From Fen-1254 sp963769605 (GTDB lineage: Bacteria > Bacteroidota > Ignavibacteria > UBA10030): DNA of 64,000 nt. The stretch is from contig CAVYML010000003.1 in the NCBI GenBank assembly GCA_963769605.1, positions 744,001-808,000 on the forward strand. Reading direction: 5' to 3'. The notes beneath the pieces are model-generated. The model was not told the DNA's origin, did not search any database, and was given only the letters and a program-made list of their open reading frames with translations. Positions 1 to 9,428 of this stretch are shown piece after piece. The position numbers and the translations under genes are program-made. The first letter of the stretch is position 1. The number at the start of each line of letters is the position of its first letter.

Positions 1-602
1 TCAAAATGTTCCGGCCGTGAAGGCATTAAAACGTTTGTTCCATGATCTATGATCGAATCTACGACGTCCATTTTCATAATGAACTGTGTATACTGAAGAT
101 TGATCATATCCTGAGTCAGTTGCCAGTTGTTCGCATACTCGACGTAAGTGAAAGCGCTTAACGACCGCTTCTTTGTTCCGGTGTTTTTAAGATTCACTAA
201 CCAGCACTCGTAGTTTTTTCCGAGCGGAACAAAATAGAGCGTTTCCGATTTAATGCCGGCATACTCCGAAGAAATCTTCGTATAGGCCGAGCCGTGACGG
301 CATTCGGTTTTGAATTCCTTCAGCGGCTTGCCGACCGGCTGCCAGCTCGTCGACCAGAAGTCTTTGCTTTCCTTGTCGTGGAGGTAAAAATATCTGCCGG
401 GCTGATCCATCGGAATAACATTGAACCGGAGCCTTGTGAACCTGCCCTGAGCTGCCGACTTATAGAAGCTGTATCCGCCTGCATTGTTCGTGATGATTGC
501 GCCGTATTCCGTCGATCCAAGATAATTGCTCCAGGAGCGGGGAGTGTCCGGCTGTTCGATGACGTATTCTTTGTTCGTGTCGTCAAAATATCCGAATCGC
601 AT
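1..602 (-). CDS. GH94 family disaccharide phosphorylase, N-terminal part (runs off window)
   Basis: The reading frame starts at 602 (MRFGYFDDTNKEYVIEQPD) and stays open to the window edge, giving about 200 N-terminal residues of a protein that would normally be near 800. It aligns with the N-terminal beta-sandwich of GH94 phosphorylases: the NNAGGYSFY segment, the SWQPVGKPLK segment and ECRHGSAYT. It is a paralogue of the complete cellobiose phosphorylase at 19415, but its DQPGRYFYLHDKESKDFW stretch is closer to what I recall of the N,N'-diacetylchitobiose and cellobionate phosphorylase branch, so the substrate is open. GH94 enzymes work in the cytoplasm, splitting beta-linked disaccharides with phosphate into a sugar 1-phosphate and a free sugar. 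It lies downstream of, and in line with, a GH130 phosphorylase and a sugar transporter, which suggests one catabolic operon. The catalytic domain is outside the window. Confidence 0.88.
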   Translation of the reverse strand, partial: MRFGYFDDTNKEYVIEQPDTPRSWSNYLGSTEYGAIITNNAGGYSFYKSAAQGRFTRLRFNVIPMDQPGRYFYLHDKESKDFWSTSWQPVGKPLKEFKTECRHGSAYTKISSEYAGIKSETLYFVPLGKNYECWLVNLKNTGTKKRSLSAFTYVEYANNWQLTQDMINLQYTQFIMKMDVVDSIIDHGTNVLMPSRPEHF

Positions 603-740
603 AGCTTTTCCTTTTTACGTTTGCTGTTTCTTTATAATTGCTCGCTGCTCAATATGAATTTGATATCCTTGGTTTTCTCTGTAGCCGCGATGGATCATCG
701 CGGATGTTTTCGGCATGGTTTGCCGGCGACAGGACGCCGC

Positions 741-1740
741 TTATATTTTTTCCGAATTGTTTTTAATATAATCGATCAATTCATCGACCTGTGTAAAGGC
801 CAACGCCGTGTAAGTATCGGCGGCGCCGTAATAAATTGCGATTCGGCCGGTCGCTGCGTCGTACAGGTTTGCGCAGGGGAATGCGACATTCGGAACGAAT
901 CCGGTTGTCTCGGTACTGTTTCTCCGGCGTCAGCAGATAATCGCGTGTTCTGTACAAAACTTTGTTCGGCTGGTCGATATCGAGAATTGCCGCCCCGAAA
1001 CTGTAAACAAATCCGTTGCATGTTCCGGATACACCGTGATAAAACAGCAGCCAGCCTTCGGTGGTTTCGATAGGAATCGGGCCAGCGCCGATCTTCGTGC
1101 CTTGCCACCAGCCGATTCCTCCTCTGCCCATAACAAATTTGTGATTTCCCCAATGAATAAGATCGGGACTTTCGCTCATAAATATATCGCCGAAGGGAGT
1201 ATGTCCGCTGTCGCTCGGACGGCTGAAAAGGATGTACTTGCCGTTTACTTTCCGGGGAAACAGAACGCCGTTTCTATTAAACGGCATGAGCGGATTGGAC
1301 ATCCGGATAAATGTTTGAAAATCGGTCGTTCGCCCTAAACCGATAGAAGCGCCGCGTAAATCGTCGCACCAGACGATATAAAATGTATCGTCAATTTGAA
1401 CAAGACGCGGATCGTACGCATAGCTTGTCGGGTTTGGGTTCCCGTTTTCATCGACCCATTGAATCGGATCCGGGCCTATGTTCCATTTGAGGCCGTCTTT
1501 GCTTTTTCCGGAAAATAATGTTGCCCGGCTGTTTTTTTGATCCGCTCTGAAAATTCCGACGAATGCTCCGTTATGCGGTGCAACTGCGCTGTTAAAAATC
1601 CGTGCGGCTTTTGGAATTGGATTCCAATCAAGTACCGGGTTCTTGCTCCATCGCCAGAGGACATCATTGCAATTTTTCGGCTTTTTTTCCCACGGAATAT
1701 TCGGCAGAGATTTTCCTATAATAGTCGTATTTTTTTTCAT
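741..1740 (-). CDS. GH130 beta-mannoside phosphorylase (frameshifted near 912)
   Basis: Members of GH130 phosphorolyse beta-1,4-mannosides (mannobiose, mannosyl-glucose) to alpha-mannose 1-phosphate in the cytoplasm. The start at 1740 (MKKNTTIIG) follows AAGGAG. The five-bladed propeller family is recognisable from HNGAFVGIFRAD, SYAYDPRLVQIDD (the conserved Asp-Pro-Arg), GVLFPRKVNGKY and a GWLLFYHGV segment. After TPEKQY the frame is lost; reading one base over gives FVPNVAFPCANLYD, IYYGAADTYTALAF and a stop at 741, the usual GH130 C-terminus. The simplest explanation is one extra base around 911-913, so the gene is either a recent pseudogene or a sequencing error. It lies between the MFS transporter and a GH94 gene with gaps of about 130 bp on each side. 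The exact acceptor sugar cannot be read from the sequence. Confidence 0.88.
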
Positions 1741-1870
1741 TTTTTTCTCCTTGATACTTTTAATTAACCTGCCGGGCAAGCATCGCGCATAGCGCTCAGC
1801 AGGAAAACAATGTATTTAAAAATTTATTTCACACGATCGTCCTGATGCATGTCGTGCATTGTATCGCAAA

Positions 1871-3364
1871 TTATGCCTGCGACTGACCGCTCCCAACTCG
1901 TTTTGAATCGAGATCTGTTTTTATTTGCACCATCGTTGTTTCGTTTAGCTTATAAAAGAATGCCAAAATAATAAGCGCTACGGATCCGACGGCAACGGGA
2001 ATAATACTCATCATGTCTTTTAATCCGTTCTTCACGTCTATGTTTTGCACGACATTGGCGACGAATCCCGTTTGATCCAGTATAAAAGCCGCAACCATGC
2101 TTCCCACAGCCCATCCGATTTTAGTCGACATGATAGAAGCTGAAAAAACAAGTCCTGTCGCCCTTCTGCCTGTTTTCCATTCGGAATAGTCGGCCGTGTC
2201 CGCATAGAGAACCCACAAGAGTGCAGAAATTGGGCCTCCGGCGATCGATCCGATGAGTTGGAGAACAAAAATCAATGTCAAGTTTTCGGGAGTCAGGAAA
2301 TAAAATGATCCGGTACAGATCAAAGCTGTGATGAAAAGAATAATGACGGCACTCTTTCTCCCGACTACTTTTGTAAACCATGGAACTAAGAGTACTCCTA
2401 CCAACGATATTCCCTGACCCAGAGTATTAAAAATGGACGTCAATACTTCATAACCATACTTGTGCGCATCATCTAATAAAGATGAGGCCTGCGCTCCGAA
2501 GAGAGCGTACATTGGATTCAGTAAATACGTGAGCAGGAAATTATAGATATGCGTCAGCAGCGGGCTGGACTGTTCTCCGATGTAGTACTTAAAATAATGC
2601 GTAGTTACGCTCATACGTATGCAGGTAAAAAGAATAAAGAGAATCGTCACGGCAAACAACAGTATCCAGGGTGTGTTCTTCGACAAATCCTTCAAGTCGT
2701 CTTTAACGGATGTCTTTTCTTTTGCAATCGGTTGAATCCGTTCATGCGTTGAAATAAACGTGATGAAAAAGAAAATAATTGCCGCGATGCCATATATGCT
2801 CATCGTCATCTGCCATCCTTTTGCGACACTTTCATGTCCAAAATGCGCTGCAAGCGGCAGGACTGTGGCGGACACGATAAAACCACCTAAATATGCACCC
2901 GTGAATTTAAAAGACGAGGCACTTGTTCTTTCTACGGGATCTCCACTAATCACACCCAGTAAAGCCGTGTAGGGAATGTTGATGGTAGAATACAGGAACA
3001 TAAAGACGATAAATGTTGCATAAGCGTAAATAAGTTTTCCTGCTTCTCCGAATTCAGGCGTTGTAAACGTCATCACAGCGGCAACGGCCAGCGGGACGCC
3101 TCCCCATAACAAATATGGTCTGAATTTGCCCCACCGGCTTTTGGTCCGGTCGGCTGTCATGCCGATGACAACATCAAAGACAGCATCCAATATTCTTGAA
3201 ACGAAAAACATTATTCCCGCAGCTTTTCCTGTAAGACCGAATATATCGGTATAAAAGAAAAGAAGCTGCGACATAATCGTCGCCCAGAATAAGCAGGAGG
3301 CAAGGTCGCCGAATCCATATCCGATTTTCTCTCTTAATCGAAGTTTTTGATTTTGCTGTTCCAT
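1871..3364 (-). CDS. GPH-family sugar:cation symporter (MFS_2)
   Basis: This is a 497-residue integral membrane protein of the glycoside-pentoside-hexuronide symporter family. It opens with the typical REKIGYGFGDLAS segment, followed by LFFYTDIFGLTGKAAG and the signature DVVIGMTADRTKSRWGKFRP after the second membrane segment. The rest is a regular alternation of hydrophobic helices, consistent with twelve transmembrane segments. Length matches the family. The start at 3364 is preceded by a GAGG Shine-Dalgarno sequence. As the first gene of a minus-strand set with GH130 and GH94 phosphorylases, it most likely imports oligosaccharides such as mannobiose or cellobiose into the cytoplasm for phosphorolysis; this substrate is an inference from the neighbours, not from the protein itself. 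Confidence 0.9.
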   Translation of the reverse strand: MEQQNQKLRLREKIGYGFGDLASCLFWATIMSQLLFFYTDIFGLTGKAAGIMFFVSRILDAVFDVVIGMTADRTKSRWGKFRPYLLWGGVPLAVAAVMTFTTPEFGEAGKLIYAYATFIVFMFLYSTINIPYTALLGVISGDPVERTSASSFKFTGAYLGGFIVSATVLPLAAHFGHESVAKGWQMTMSIYGIAAIIFFFITFISTHERIQPIAKEKTSVKDDLKDLSKNTPWILLFAVTILFILFTCIRMSVTTHYFKYYIGEQSSPLLTHIYNFLLTYLLNPMYALFGAQASSLLDDAHKYGYEVLTSIFNTLGQGISLVGVLLVPWFTKVVGRKSAVIILFITALICTGSFYFLTPENLTLIFVLQLIGSIAGGPISALLWVLYADTADYSEWKTGRRATGLVFSASIMSTKIGWAVGSMVAAFILDQTGFVANVVQNIDVKNGLKDMMSIIPVAVGSVALIILAFFYKLNETTMVQIKTDLDSKRVGSGQSQA

Positions 3365-3605
3365 AGAATCCTCGTTCCTTTAAATGGACATTTTTTTAAA
3401 ACTATTCTTGTTCGAATCCTGTGAGTATATGAATAAGCATGAGAATGAGATTTTAAAAGAGATTGCTTGTAAAATTATCTAAAGTATTATTTCAATCCGC
3501 GTTCCGCAGGCAAAATATATTTATCGCTCACGGCATATCGGCCATTTTTCCAAGATGGAAGATATATGGAAATACTTAAGAATGAAAGCACAAAAGTGAG
3601 AAAGA

Positions 3606-3768
3606 ATTGTAAGATGGAGTCCATCTTTCAGATGGGCTCCATCTAAGACCAAGGCAGGCCGGACATTGTAAGATGGAGTCCATCTTTCAGATGGGCTCCA
3701 TCTAAAAGTAGATGTGACATTGTAAGGTGGAGTAAGATGGAGTTCATCTTAGAGATGGGCTCCATCTA
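3606..3768. repeat. Three-copy imperfect hairpin repeat between divergent glycan genes
   Basis: Three copies of a roughly 40-bp unit begin at about 3606, 3664 and 3719. Each holds AGATGGAGTCCATCT followed by a short TTC-like linker and AGATGGGCTCCATCT; the two halves are each nearly self-complementary and also pair with each other, so a stem of about 15 bp can form. The third copy carries a 10-bp internal expansion (GGTGGAGTAAGATGG). The units are separated by about 20 bp of unrelated sequence. They lie in the 647-bp region between the divergent transporter and GH5 genes, where I see no open reading frame. The form is that of a REP-like or small transposable palindrome; no function can be read. 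Confidence 0.8.
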
Positions 3769-3779
3769 AAGACGAATTG

Positions 3780-3798
3780 AAGAAGTGGTGAACTTCTT
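3780..3798. promoter_or_regulatory. Possible operator: 7-bp inverted repeat upstream of GH5 gene
   Basis: AAGAAGT and ACTTCTT form a perfect inverted repeat with a 5-base spacer, followed by an AT-rich stretch (TATACTCTATTATAAT) that could hold a promoter. It lies about 210 bp before the GH5 start and could bind a dimeric regulator. This is a suggestion from symmetry and position only. Confidence 0.3.
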
Positions 3799-4011
3799 GT
3801 ATACTCTATTATAATTTCAAGCAGGCTGGAGCTTGTGAATTTATCATAAATTCATCATAATACGGTGGATTCGAACTGCAAATTGCAGTAGAAAAACCGA
3901 TAAAAAAATTTCAGTTAAGAAACGCGAATGAGAACCGATAAGTTGAAAAAAGAAGAGGCGAATCTATCTTCTATTATAGACACCTATGATCTTGGTCAGG
4001 AAAGGAAAAGA

Positions 4012-5085
4012 ATGAAAAAGTATTTATTCTATATAGTAATTTGCCTCGGTTGTTTATATCCGCATTTTATGCTGAGAGCTCAGGGAGATTCCAAAGGGAA
4101 GAATTTATTCGATTGGGCGGATACCGTCGATGTCAATAGACCGCCGAAACATGTGCCCGTGAATACTTTATCCGTTATTCGTGTACGCGGGAATGTATTC
4201 GTCAATGCTCTCGGCGATACAGTCGTTTTCAAGGGTGCCGCTATTGCAGATCCGGATAAAATTGCCCAGCAGGGACGATGGAATAAAAACCTCTTTATTA
4301 AAGTCAAAGAAATGGGAGTGATGATCGTCCGTATTCCCGTGCATCCTGCCTCCTGGCGCGCACGAACACCGGCTCAATATATTCTCTTGCTCGATCAGGC
4401 TGTCCAATGGTGTTCCGAGCTCGGCATCTATGTCGATATCGATTGGCATTCAATCGGCAACCTGGGAATGGAGCTTTTTCAGGATCCCATGTACAATACC
4501 ACTCAAAAAGAGACCTATGAGTTCTGGCGGGCGATGGCGGTTCATTTTAAGGGAAATACGACGGTTCCATTTTTTGAACTGTTCAACGAACCGACACTTG
4601 CCGACGGCAAATTGGGAAGCATGACATGGAGCGAATGGAAAAAATTAAATGAAAATATCATCAATCTTATTCGGGCTTATGATAAGGAAAAAATTCCCAT
4701 CGTAGCCGGATTTGATTGGGCGTATGACCTTACTCCGCTGCGAAACGAGCCGATTGCTGCAGAGGGTATAGCATATTCCGTGCATCCATACCCGCATAAA
4801 CGATGGCCGCCATATGAGCTTAAATGGGAAGAAGATTTCGGCTTTGCCTCCGGGAAATATCCGGTCGTCGCTACCGAGTTCGGATTTATCCTCGGCAATC
4901 AGGGCACGGAAGCGAATCTCAATTACGGAAATACGATAATAAAATATTTTGCTGATAAAGGTATCAGCTGGATAACCTGGGTTTTCGATCCGGATTGGTA
5001 TCCCCGCCTCGTAGAGTCCTGGGATACGTTTAAATTGACCGAAAGCGGAGAGTTCTTTAAGCAGGCAATGCAGAAAAAACGATAA
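4012..5085 (+). CDS. Secreted GH5 endoglycanase
   Basis: The protein is a glycoside hydrolase family 5 (cellulase superfamily) TIM barrel that would cut a beta-glucan, glucomannan or xyloglucan backbone outside the cytoplasm. I start it at 4012 because AGGAAAGG sits just upstream and MKKYLFYIVICLGCLYPHF then reads as a signal peptide with a cleavage region near LRAQG; the longer frame from 3928 has no such signal. Family marks, in this numbering, are IVRIPVHPASW, the acid/base glutamate E193 in ELFNEPT and the nucleophile E289 in VVATEFGF, with ITWVFDPDW near the end of the barrel. It has a single domain with no T9SS sorting tail and no binding module, so it may remain periplasmic or be exported otherwise. 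It stands first in a plus-strand set with a GH31 enzyme (43 bp downstream), an esterase and a reductase. Confidence 0.88.
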   Translation: MKKYLFYIVICLGCLYPHFMLRAQGDSKGKNLFDWADTVDVNRPPKHVPVNTLSVIRVRGNVFVNALGDTVVFKGAAIADPDKIAQQGRWNKNLFIKVKEMGVMIVRIPVHPASWRARTPAQYILLLDQAVQWCSELGIYVDIDWHSIGNLGMELFQDPMYNTTQKETYEFWRAMAVHFKGNTTVPFFELFNEPTLADGKLGSMTWSEWKKLNENIINLIRAYDKEKIPIVAGFDWAYDLTPLRNEPIAAEGIAYSVHPYPHKRWPPYELKWEEDFGFASGKYPVVATEFGFILGNQGTEANLNYGNTIIKYFADKGISWITWVFDPDWYPRLVESWDTFKLTESGEFFKQAMQKKR

Positions 5086-5128
5086 ACCCGCCGGTTCAAT
5101 TATTCGAACAAATGGAATGGAGCAAAGT

Positions 5129-8100
5129 ATGAAAAAAAATATTATCGCCGCGATGCTTCTCTTGTGGCTTGGTCATTCTGTCAATGCGCAAATACAGCAA
5201 GTGACCAGAGTCGATGATGGTGTTATAATTAAAACTTCATCGGAAATGATGAAATTGCGCGTCATCGACGACGCTGTGATTCACGTGATCGCTTCACCGA
5301 CAAAAGATCTGCCGAAACGGAAGAACCTATCGGAGGTCGACAATCTGGCAGGAAGCGGAAAATTTAAGCTCACGGAATCCGATAGCGAAATCGTCCTTAA
5401 AACATCGCGTCTGACTGTCAGGGTTAAGAAACTCGATGCTTCTCTTCACTATTATGATTCGAACGGTCATTCGCTGCTGCAGGAAATGAACGGTGGAAAA
5501 ATATTTACAAAAGCGGATGTTCCCGGCGATACGGCATGGACAGTGGAACAAAAATATCTTTCGCCGGACGATGAAGCGATTGTCGGTCTCGGACAATACC
5601 AATTCGATGTGATGAACTGGAAAAATGGACACATGAAAATGCATCAGCAGAATACCGCAATTGCAAGTCCGGTGATAGTATCCAACAAGGGATATGGTTT
5701 ATTCTGGAATAATTATTCATTTACCGAATTCAATCCCGAAGTCGTTCCAATTCCACTAACGACCCTTGACGACAATACAGCGGGCGTCGATTTTAAACCG
5801 CAGACAACGGGCAGGTATACGATCATTCTCGAACGCCCGGGTTCAGCGCCGATGGAAATGACGATGAATGACAGCACGATTTTTAGAATGGTTGCGGGGG
5901 TAGGCTACTCGCCTTCGATTATCACACAGAATCTCGAAGCGGGTAAAACGTATTCTATAAAAATCAGAAACCTTGCAAAGCAAATCAATCCGGTTGTTTC
6001 TTCCAAATACTTGCTGCCGGCCGGTGGTAAAGAAGGAGAGCATGGATTGAAAGGGGAATATTTTTCGAATATGAAACTGGAAGGCGCACCTTCGTTTGTC
6101 CGCATCGATTCCGTCATCGATTTCGATTGGGGCGAGAACCCGCCGCAAAAAGGATTTAAACGTGAGGAATACTCCGTCCGCTGGACTGGAAAAATTGTCG
6201 CGCCGGCGGCGATCAAAAACGTTTCCATTGATGCGGCGACGGATGACGGCGTTCGTATCTTTATCGATGGAAAGAAGGTCATAGATGACTGGCGGGACCG
6301 CTCTCCCGAAACGGACAGCTATATGATGGATCTGGAAGCGGGGAAGACGTACGATATTCAAATTGAATATTATCAAAACGGCGGCGGAGCTTCAGCGCGA
6401 TTATCCTGGACTGCCGAAAAAGCAAAACACACGGAATATTTTTCAAATCAAATTGCGCTCTTTTGCCGCACTCCGGAAATGGCGCAATGCATGTCTTTTA
6501 AATCTCAGGTTGCCGATGCTATCGATTACTATTTTATGTACGGTCCGGAACCGGATCAAATCGTATCCGATATGCGGACAATAACCGGTAAGGCTCCTCT
6601 TTACCCGAAATGGGCTTACGGCCTCTTTATGAGTCAATACGGCTGGAAGACGCAGGAAAAAATTCAAAGTGTAATCGACGGTTATCGGGAGCGGAAAATT
6701 TCGCTCGATGTCGTCGTGCAGGATGCCGACTACTGGCCTCAGTTTCCGAACAATTTGTGGGGATCGCATATATTCGACTCAAGCCGATATTCGGATCCGA
6801 AAGCGATGGTCGAGCATATTCATCTGAAAGATGCACATACCATCGTGTCCGTCTGGCCTCGCATTAATAAAGGAACCGATGTCTATGATTCTATGGATGC
6901 CAAAGGATTTTTGCTCGGCCTTCAGGATACGCGTTTGAATACAAACGAGGGAGCCGGTATTAAGGATGAATCGCCCAACGCGGCATACGATCCATTCAAC
7001 CCGGAAGCGCGAAAACTTTTTTGGCACTTCATAAATGAGCGGCTTTTCAAGCTCGGCTTCAACGGCTGGTGGATGGATGCGTCGGAACCGGAATGGGGAT
7101 ATGATTTTTCGCGTGCGCATACCGCCATGGGATCGGGGAGAAGATATTTGAACGTTTATCCCATGATGTCGACAAAGGGAGTGTACGAAGGGCAGCTTTC
7201 CACCGGAAGCACAAAGCGTCCGTATATTCTAACCCGATCCTCGTTCGTGGGTCAGCAGCGTTTTGCTGCAACGACATGGAACGGCGATGTCAGTCCCGAT
7301 TGGGATACATATCGAAAAGAAATTCCGGCGGGGCTGAATTACTGCGCCACCGGCATGCCGTACTGGACGGTAGACATCGGCGGTTTTGTGCCCTACGCTT
7401 TTGCGGATTCGCCTGAATATCCGGAGCTTCTTGTCCGGTGGTACAGGTACGGAACATTTTTGCCGATCCTGCGCGTGCACGGCTGCCGAAAAACAGAATT
7501 TTGGAATTATAATAAAAAGACCATAGAATTTTTAACGATGTATACCAATCTACGCTATCGTTTGATGCCGTATATATATTCCCTTGGTGCAAAAGTAACA
7601 TTCGACAACTTTACGATCTATCGTGCATTGATGATGGATTTTCGAAGCGATACCAATGTCTATTATATTACCGATCAATTTATGTTCGGAAAGGAATTTC
7701 TGGTTTGTCCGGTCGTCCGGCAGCATGCTCAATCGAGAAACGTCTATCTGCCGGAAACGACGGGCGGCTGGAGAAATTTCTGGAACGGAAAGAAATATGC
7801 TTCGGGTCAGACGATCGAAATTGCCGCGCCTTTAGAAACGATTCCACTGTTTGTAAAAGCCGGATCGATCGTACCGATGGGACCGTTTATTCAATACGCG
7901 GAAGAAAAAACAGATGGAACGATCGAACTTCGTGTGTATACCGGCGCTGATGGATCCTTCAATCTTTATGAAGATGAAAACGACAACTTCAATTACGAAA
8001 AGGGAATCTCTTCAACTATTCCATTTTTATGGAAAGAAAAAACGAAGACGCTGACCATCGGCGCCCGGAGAGGCGAATATCCGGGAATGATAAAAGAACG

Positions 8101-8209
8101 GAAGATAAAAGTGATCTTTGTCGGAGAAGATCACGGTGCCGGACTTGAGATTGAAAAAAACACGGACAGAGAAATAATGTATAAAGGGAAAACTGTGCAA
8201 GTGAAATAA
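5129..8209 (+). CDS. Secreted GH31 alpha-xylosidase-like enzyme with inserted PA14 domain
   Basis: The 1026-residue protein starts best at 5129, where GGAG lies six bases upstream and MKKNIIAAMLLLWLGHSVNAQ is a signal peptide. It is a retaining alpha-glycosidase of family 31. A PA14 domain is inserted before the barrel at about residues 305-435 (LKGEYFSNMKL to ASARLSWTAE). The barrel carries the nucleophile D650 in GWWMDASEPEW and the acid/base D720 in TWNGDVSPDW. GH31 enzymes with a PA14 insertion include xyloglucan-active alpha-xylosidases such as that of Cellvibrio japonicus, and the neighbouring GH5, esterase and cellobiose phosphorylase fit removal of xylose from xyloglucan fragments. 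An alpha-glucosidase activity cannot be excluded. The next gene follows after about 90 bp. Confidence 0.9.
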   Translation: MKKNIIAAMLLLWLGHSVNAQIQQVTRVDDGVIIKTSSEMMKLRVIDDAVIHVIASPTKDLPKRKNLSEVDNLAGSGKFKLTESDSEIVLKTSRLTVRVKKLDASLHYYDSNGHSLLQEMNGGKIFTKADVPGDTAWTVEQKYLSPDDEAIVGLGQYQFDVMNWKNGHMKMHQQNTAIASPVIVSNKGYGLFWNNYSFTEFNPEVVPIPLTTLDDNTAGVDFKPQTTGRYTIILERPGSAPMEMTMNDSTIFRMVAGVGYSPSIITQNLEAGKTYSIKIRNLAKQINPVVSSKYLLPAGGKEGEHGLKGEYFSNMKLEGAPSFVRIDSVIDFDWGENPPQKGFKREEYSVRWTGKIVAPAAIKNVSIDAATDDGVRIFIDGKKVIDDWRDRSPETDSYMMDLEAGKTYDIQIEYYQNGGGASARLSWTAEKAKHTEYFSNQIALFCRTPEMAQCMSFKSQVADAIDYYFMYGPEPDQIVSDMRTITGKAPLYPKWAYGLFMSQYGWKTQEKIQSVIDGYRERKISLDVVVQDADYWPQFPNNLWGSHIFDSSRYSDPKAMVEHIHLKDAHTIVSVWPRINKGTDVYDSMDAKGFLLGLQDTRLNTNEGAGIKDESPNAAYDPFNPEARKLFWHFINERLFKLGFNGWWMDASEPEWGYDFSRAHTAMGSGRRYLNVYPMMSTKGVYEGQLSTGSTKRPYILTRSSFVGQQRFAATTWNGDVSPDWDTYRKEIPAGLNYCATGMPYWTVDIGGFVPYAFADSPEYPELLVRWYRYGTFLPILRVHGCRKTEFWNYNKKTIEFLTMYTNLRYRLMPYIYSLGAKVTFDNFTIYRALMMDFRSDTNVYYITDQFMFGKEFLVCPVVRQHAQSRNVYLPETTGGWRNFWNGKKYASGQTIEIAAPLETIPLFVKAGSIVPMGPFIQYAEEKTDGTIELRVYTGADGSFNLYEDENDNFNYEKGISSTIPFLWKEKTKTLTIGARRGEYPGMIKERKIKVIFVGEDHGAGLEIEKNTDREIMYKGKTVQVK

Positions 8210-8298
8210 TAAATTGCCAATTATCAATTGCCGATTGTCAATTGAAAATCAGTATTGCCTTAAGGACTTATGGAACGGCAGGATAGGAGAAAGTTGTT

Positions 8299-9399
8299 AT
8301 GAAATATTTATTTTACGGGTTCATTTTTGGATCTATTTTTCTCATGCAATTCACGGAAGCGCTCTTTGCCGAAAATTTTATCCGCGCGGATCATCCCTTC
8401 ATTCAATATTATGGCCGCTGGGACAGGCATGACTCGGCATGCGCAAAATATTCATGGCCAGGAGTGTACCTGAAAGCGGAATTCACGGGGACCGGTATCG
8501 GCGTTCGTTTGGATGATCACACGAATTATTTTAATGTTTATATCGACGGATCGTTCTTCAGCGTTTTCCACGGCACACAATCCGGCAAGGCCGATTACGT
8601 GCTTGCAAAAAATCTGACGGAGGGAAAACATACGCTGCTTTTAAGCCGTCGAAATATTACGTTTGAAGAACCGTATTCTTTTTACGGCCTCTTGCTGGAC
8701 AGTACGGCGGTGATCGTGGAGCCTTCCCCGAAGCCGGATCGGAAAATAGAATTTATCGGAGATTCATTTACCGTCGCAGAAAGCAACGAAACAAAAGCGC
8801 AGTCGCTTCCATGGGAAGAAAGATATCCCGTTACCAATATCGATAAAGGTTTTGCGCCGGTCGTTGCGCGGTACTTCCATGCGCAGTATTCGACTATATG
8901 CCGTTCGGGAGCCGGGTTGGTGTGTGATTGGAGGGGAGATACCGGCGGAACATTGCCGAAGCTCTTTAATAGAACGCTCATGGAAAAAGCGGAACCACTT
9001 TGGGATTTCAAACAATGGATTCCTCAAGTCGTAGTCGTAAGTCTTGGCCTGAATGATTTTTCTGGGTTAAAAGACAGCAGCGGAGTTGTCACGGAAAAAA
9101 AATCGGAATTTTTTCGTTCCGCATATCATGACTTTTTAAATGTCATACGCGCTCAATATCCTAATGTGAAAATCGTCGCATTGGCTGCGTACAGGGAGTG
9201 GACGCGGAAGAATACAAAGCAAGTTGTCGATGAAGAAAAAGCAATGGGAAAGCAGGATGTCTATTATGCAACGTACGATGAGTTTCCTGGCGGTTACGTC
9301 GGCAACGGCCACCCTACAGTGGAAACTCATAAAAAAATGGCGGATCAGATTATTGCTTTCATGGAATCTTTTCGTATATTTCCGTCGGATCTTAAATGA
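8299..9399 (+). CDS. Secreted CE2-type carbohydrate acetylesterase (SGNH fold)
   Basis: A 366-residue protein with an N-terminal signal peptide (FIFGSIFLMQFTEALFAE). Residues about 28-145 look like the jelly-roll domain of carbohydrate esterase family 2, and the rest is an SGNH hydrolase: the nucleophile block EFIGDSFTVAES with S156, the SGAGL block, the VVVSLGLNDFSG block, and H338 in GNGHPTVETH. CE2 enzymes use Ser-His and remove acetyl groups from xylan, glucomannan or xyloglucan oligosaccharides. It would therefore clear acetyl decorations ahead of the glycosidases encoded on both sides. A GGAGA motif lies about 10 bases before the start. Substrate preference is not readable. Confidence 0.83.
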   Translation: MKYLFYGFIFGSIFLMQFTEALFAENFIRADHPFIQYYGRWDRHDSACAKYSWPGVYLKAEFTGTGIGVRLDDHTNYFNVYIDGSFFSVFHGTQSGKADYVLAKNLTEGKHTLLLSRRNITFEEPYSFYGLLLDSTAVIVEPSPKPDRKIEFIGDSFTVAESNETKAQSLPWEERYPVTNIDKGFAPVVARYFHAQYSTICRSGAGLVCDWRGDTGGTLPKLFNRTLMEKAEPLWDFKQWIPQVVVVSLGLNDFSGLKDSSGVVTEKKSEFFRSAYHDFLNVIRAQYPNVKIVALAAYREWTRKNTKQVVDEEKAMGKQDVYYATYDEFPGGYVGNGHPTVETHKKMADQIIAFMESFRIFPSDLK

Positions 9400-9428
9400 A
9401 ACAATTGACAAGAGGATAAAGAATCGAT

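Noticed and set aside
3606..3768. Possible CRISPR array
   Set aside because: Only three units, the repeats are palindromic and unequal, the gaps are about 20 bp, and there are no cas genes nearby.
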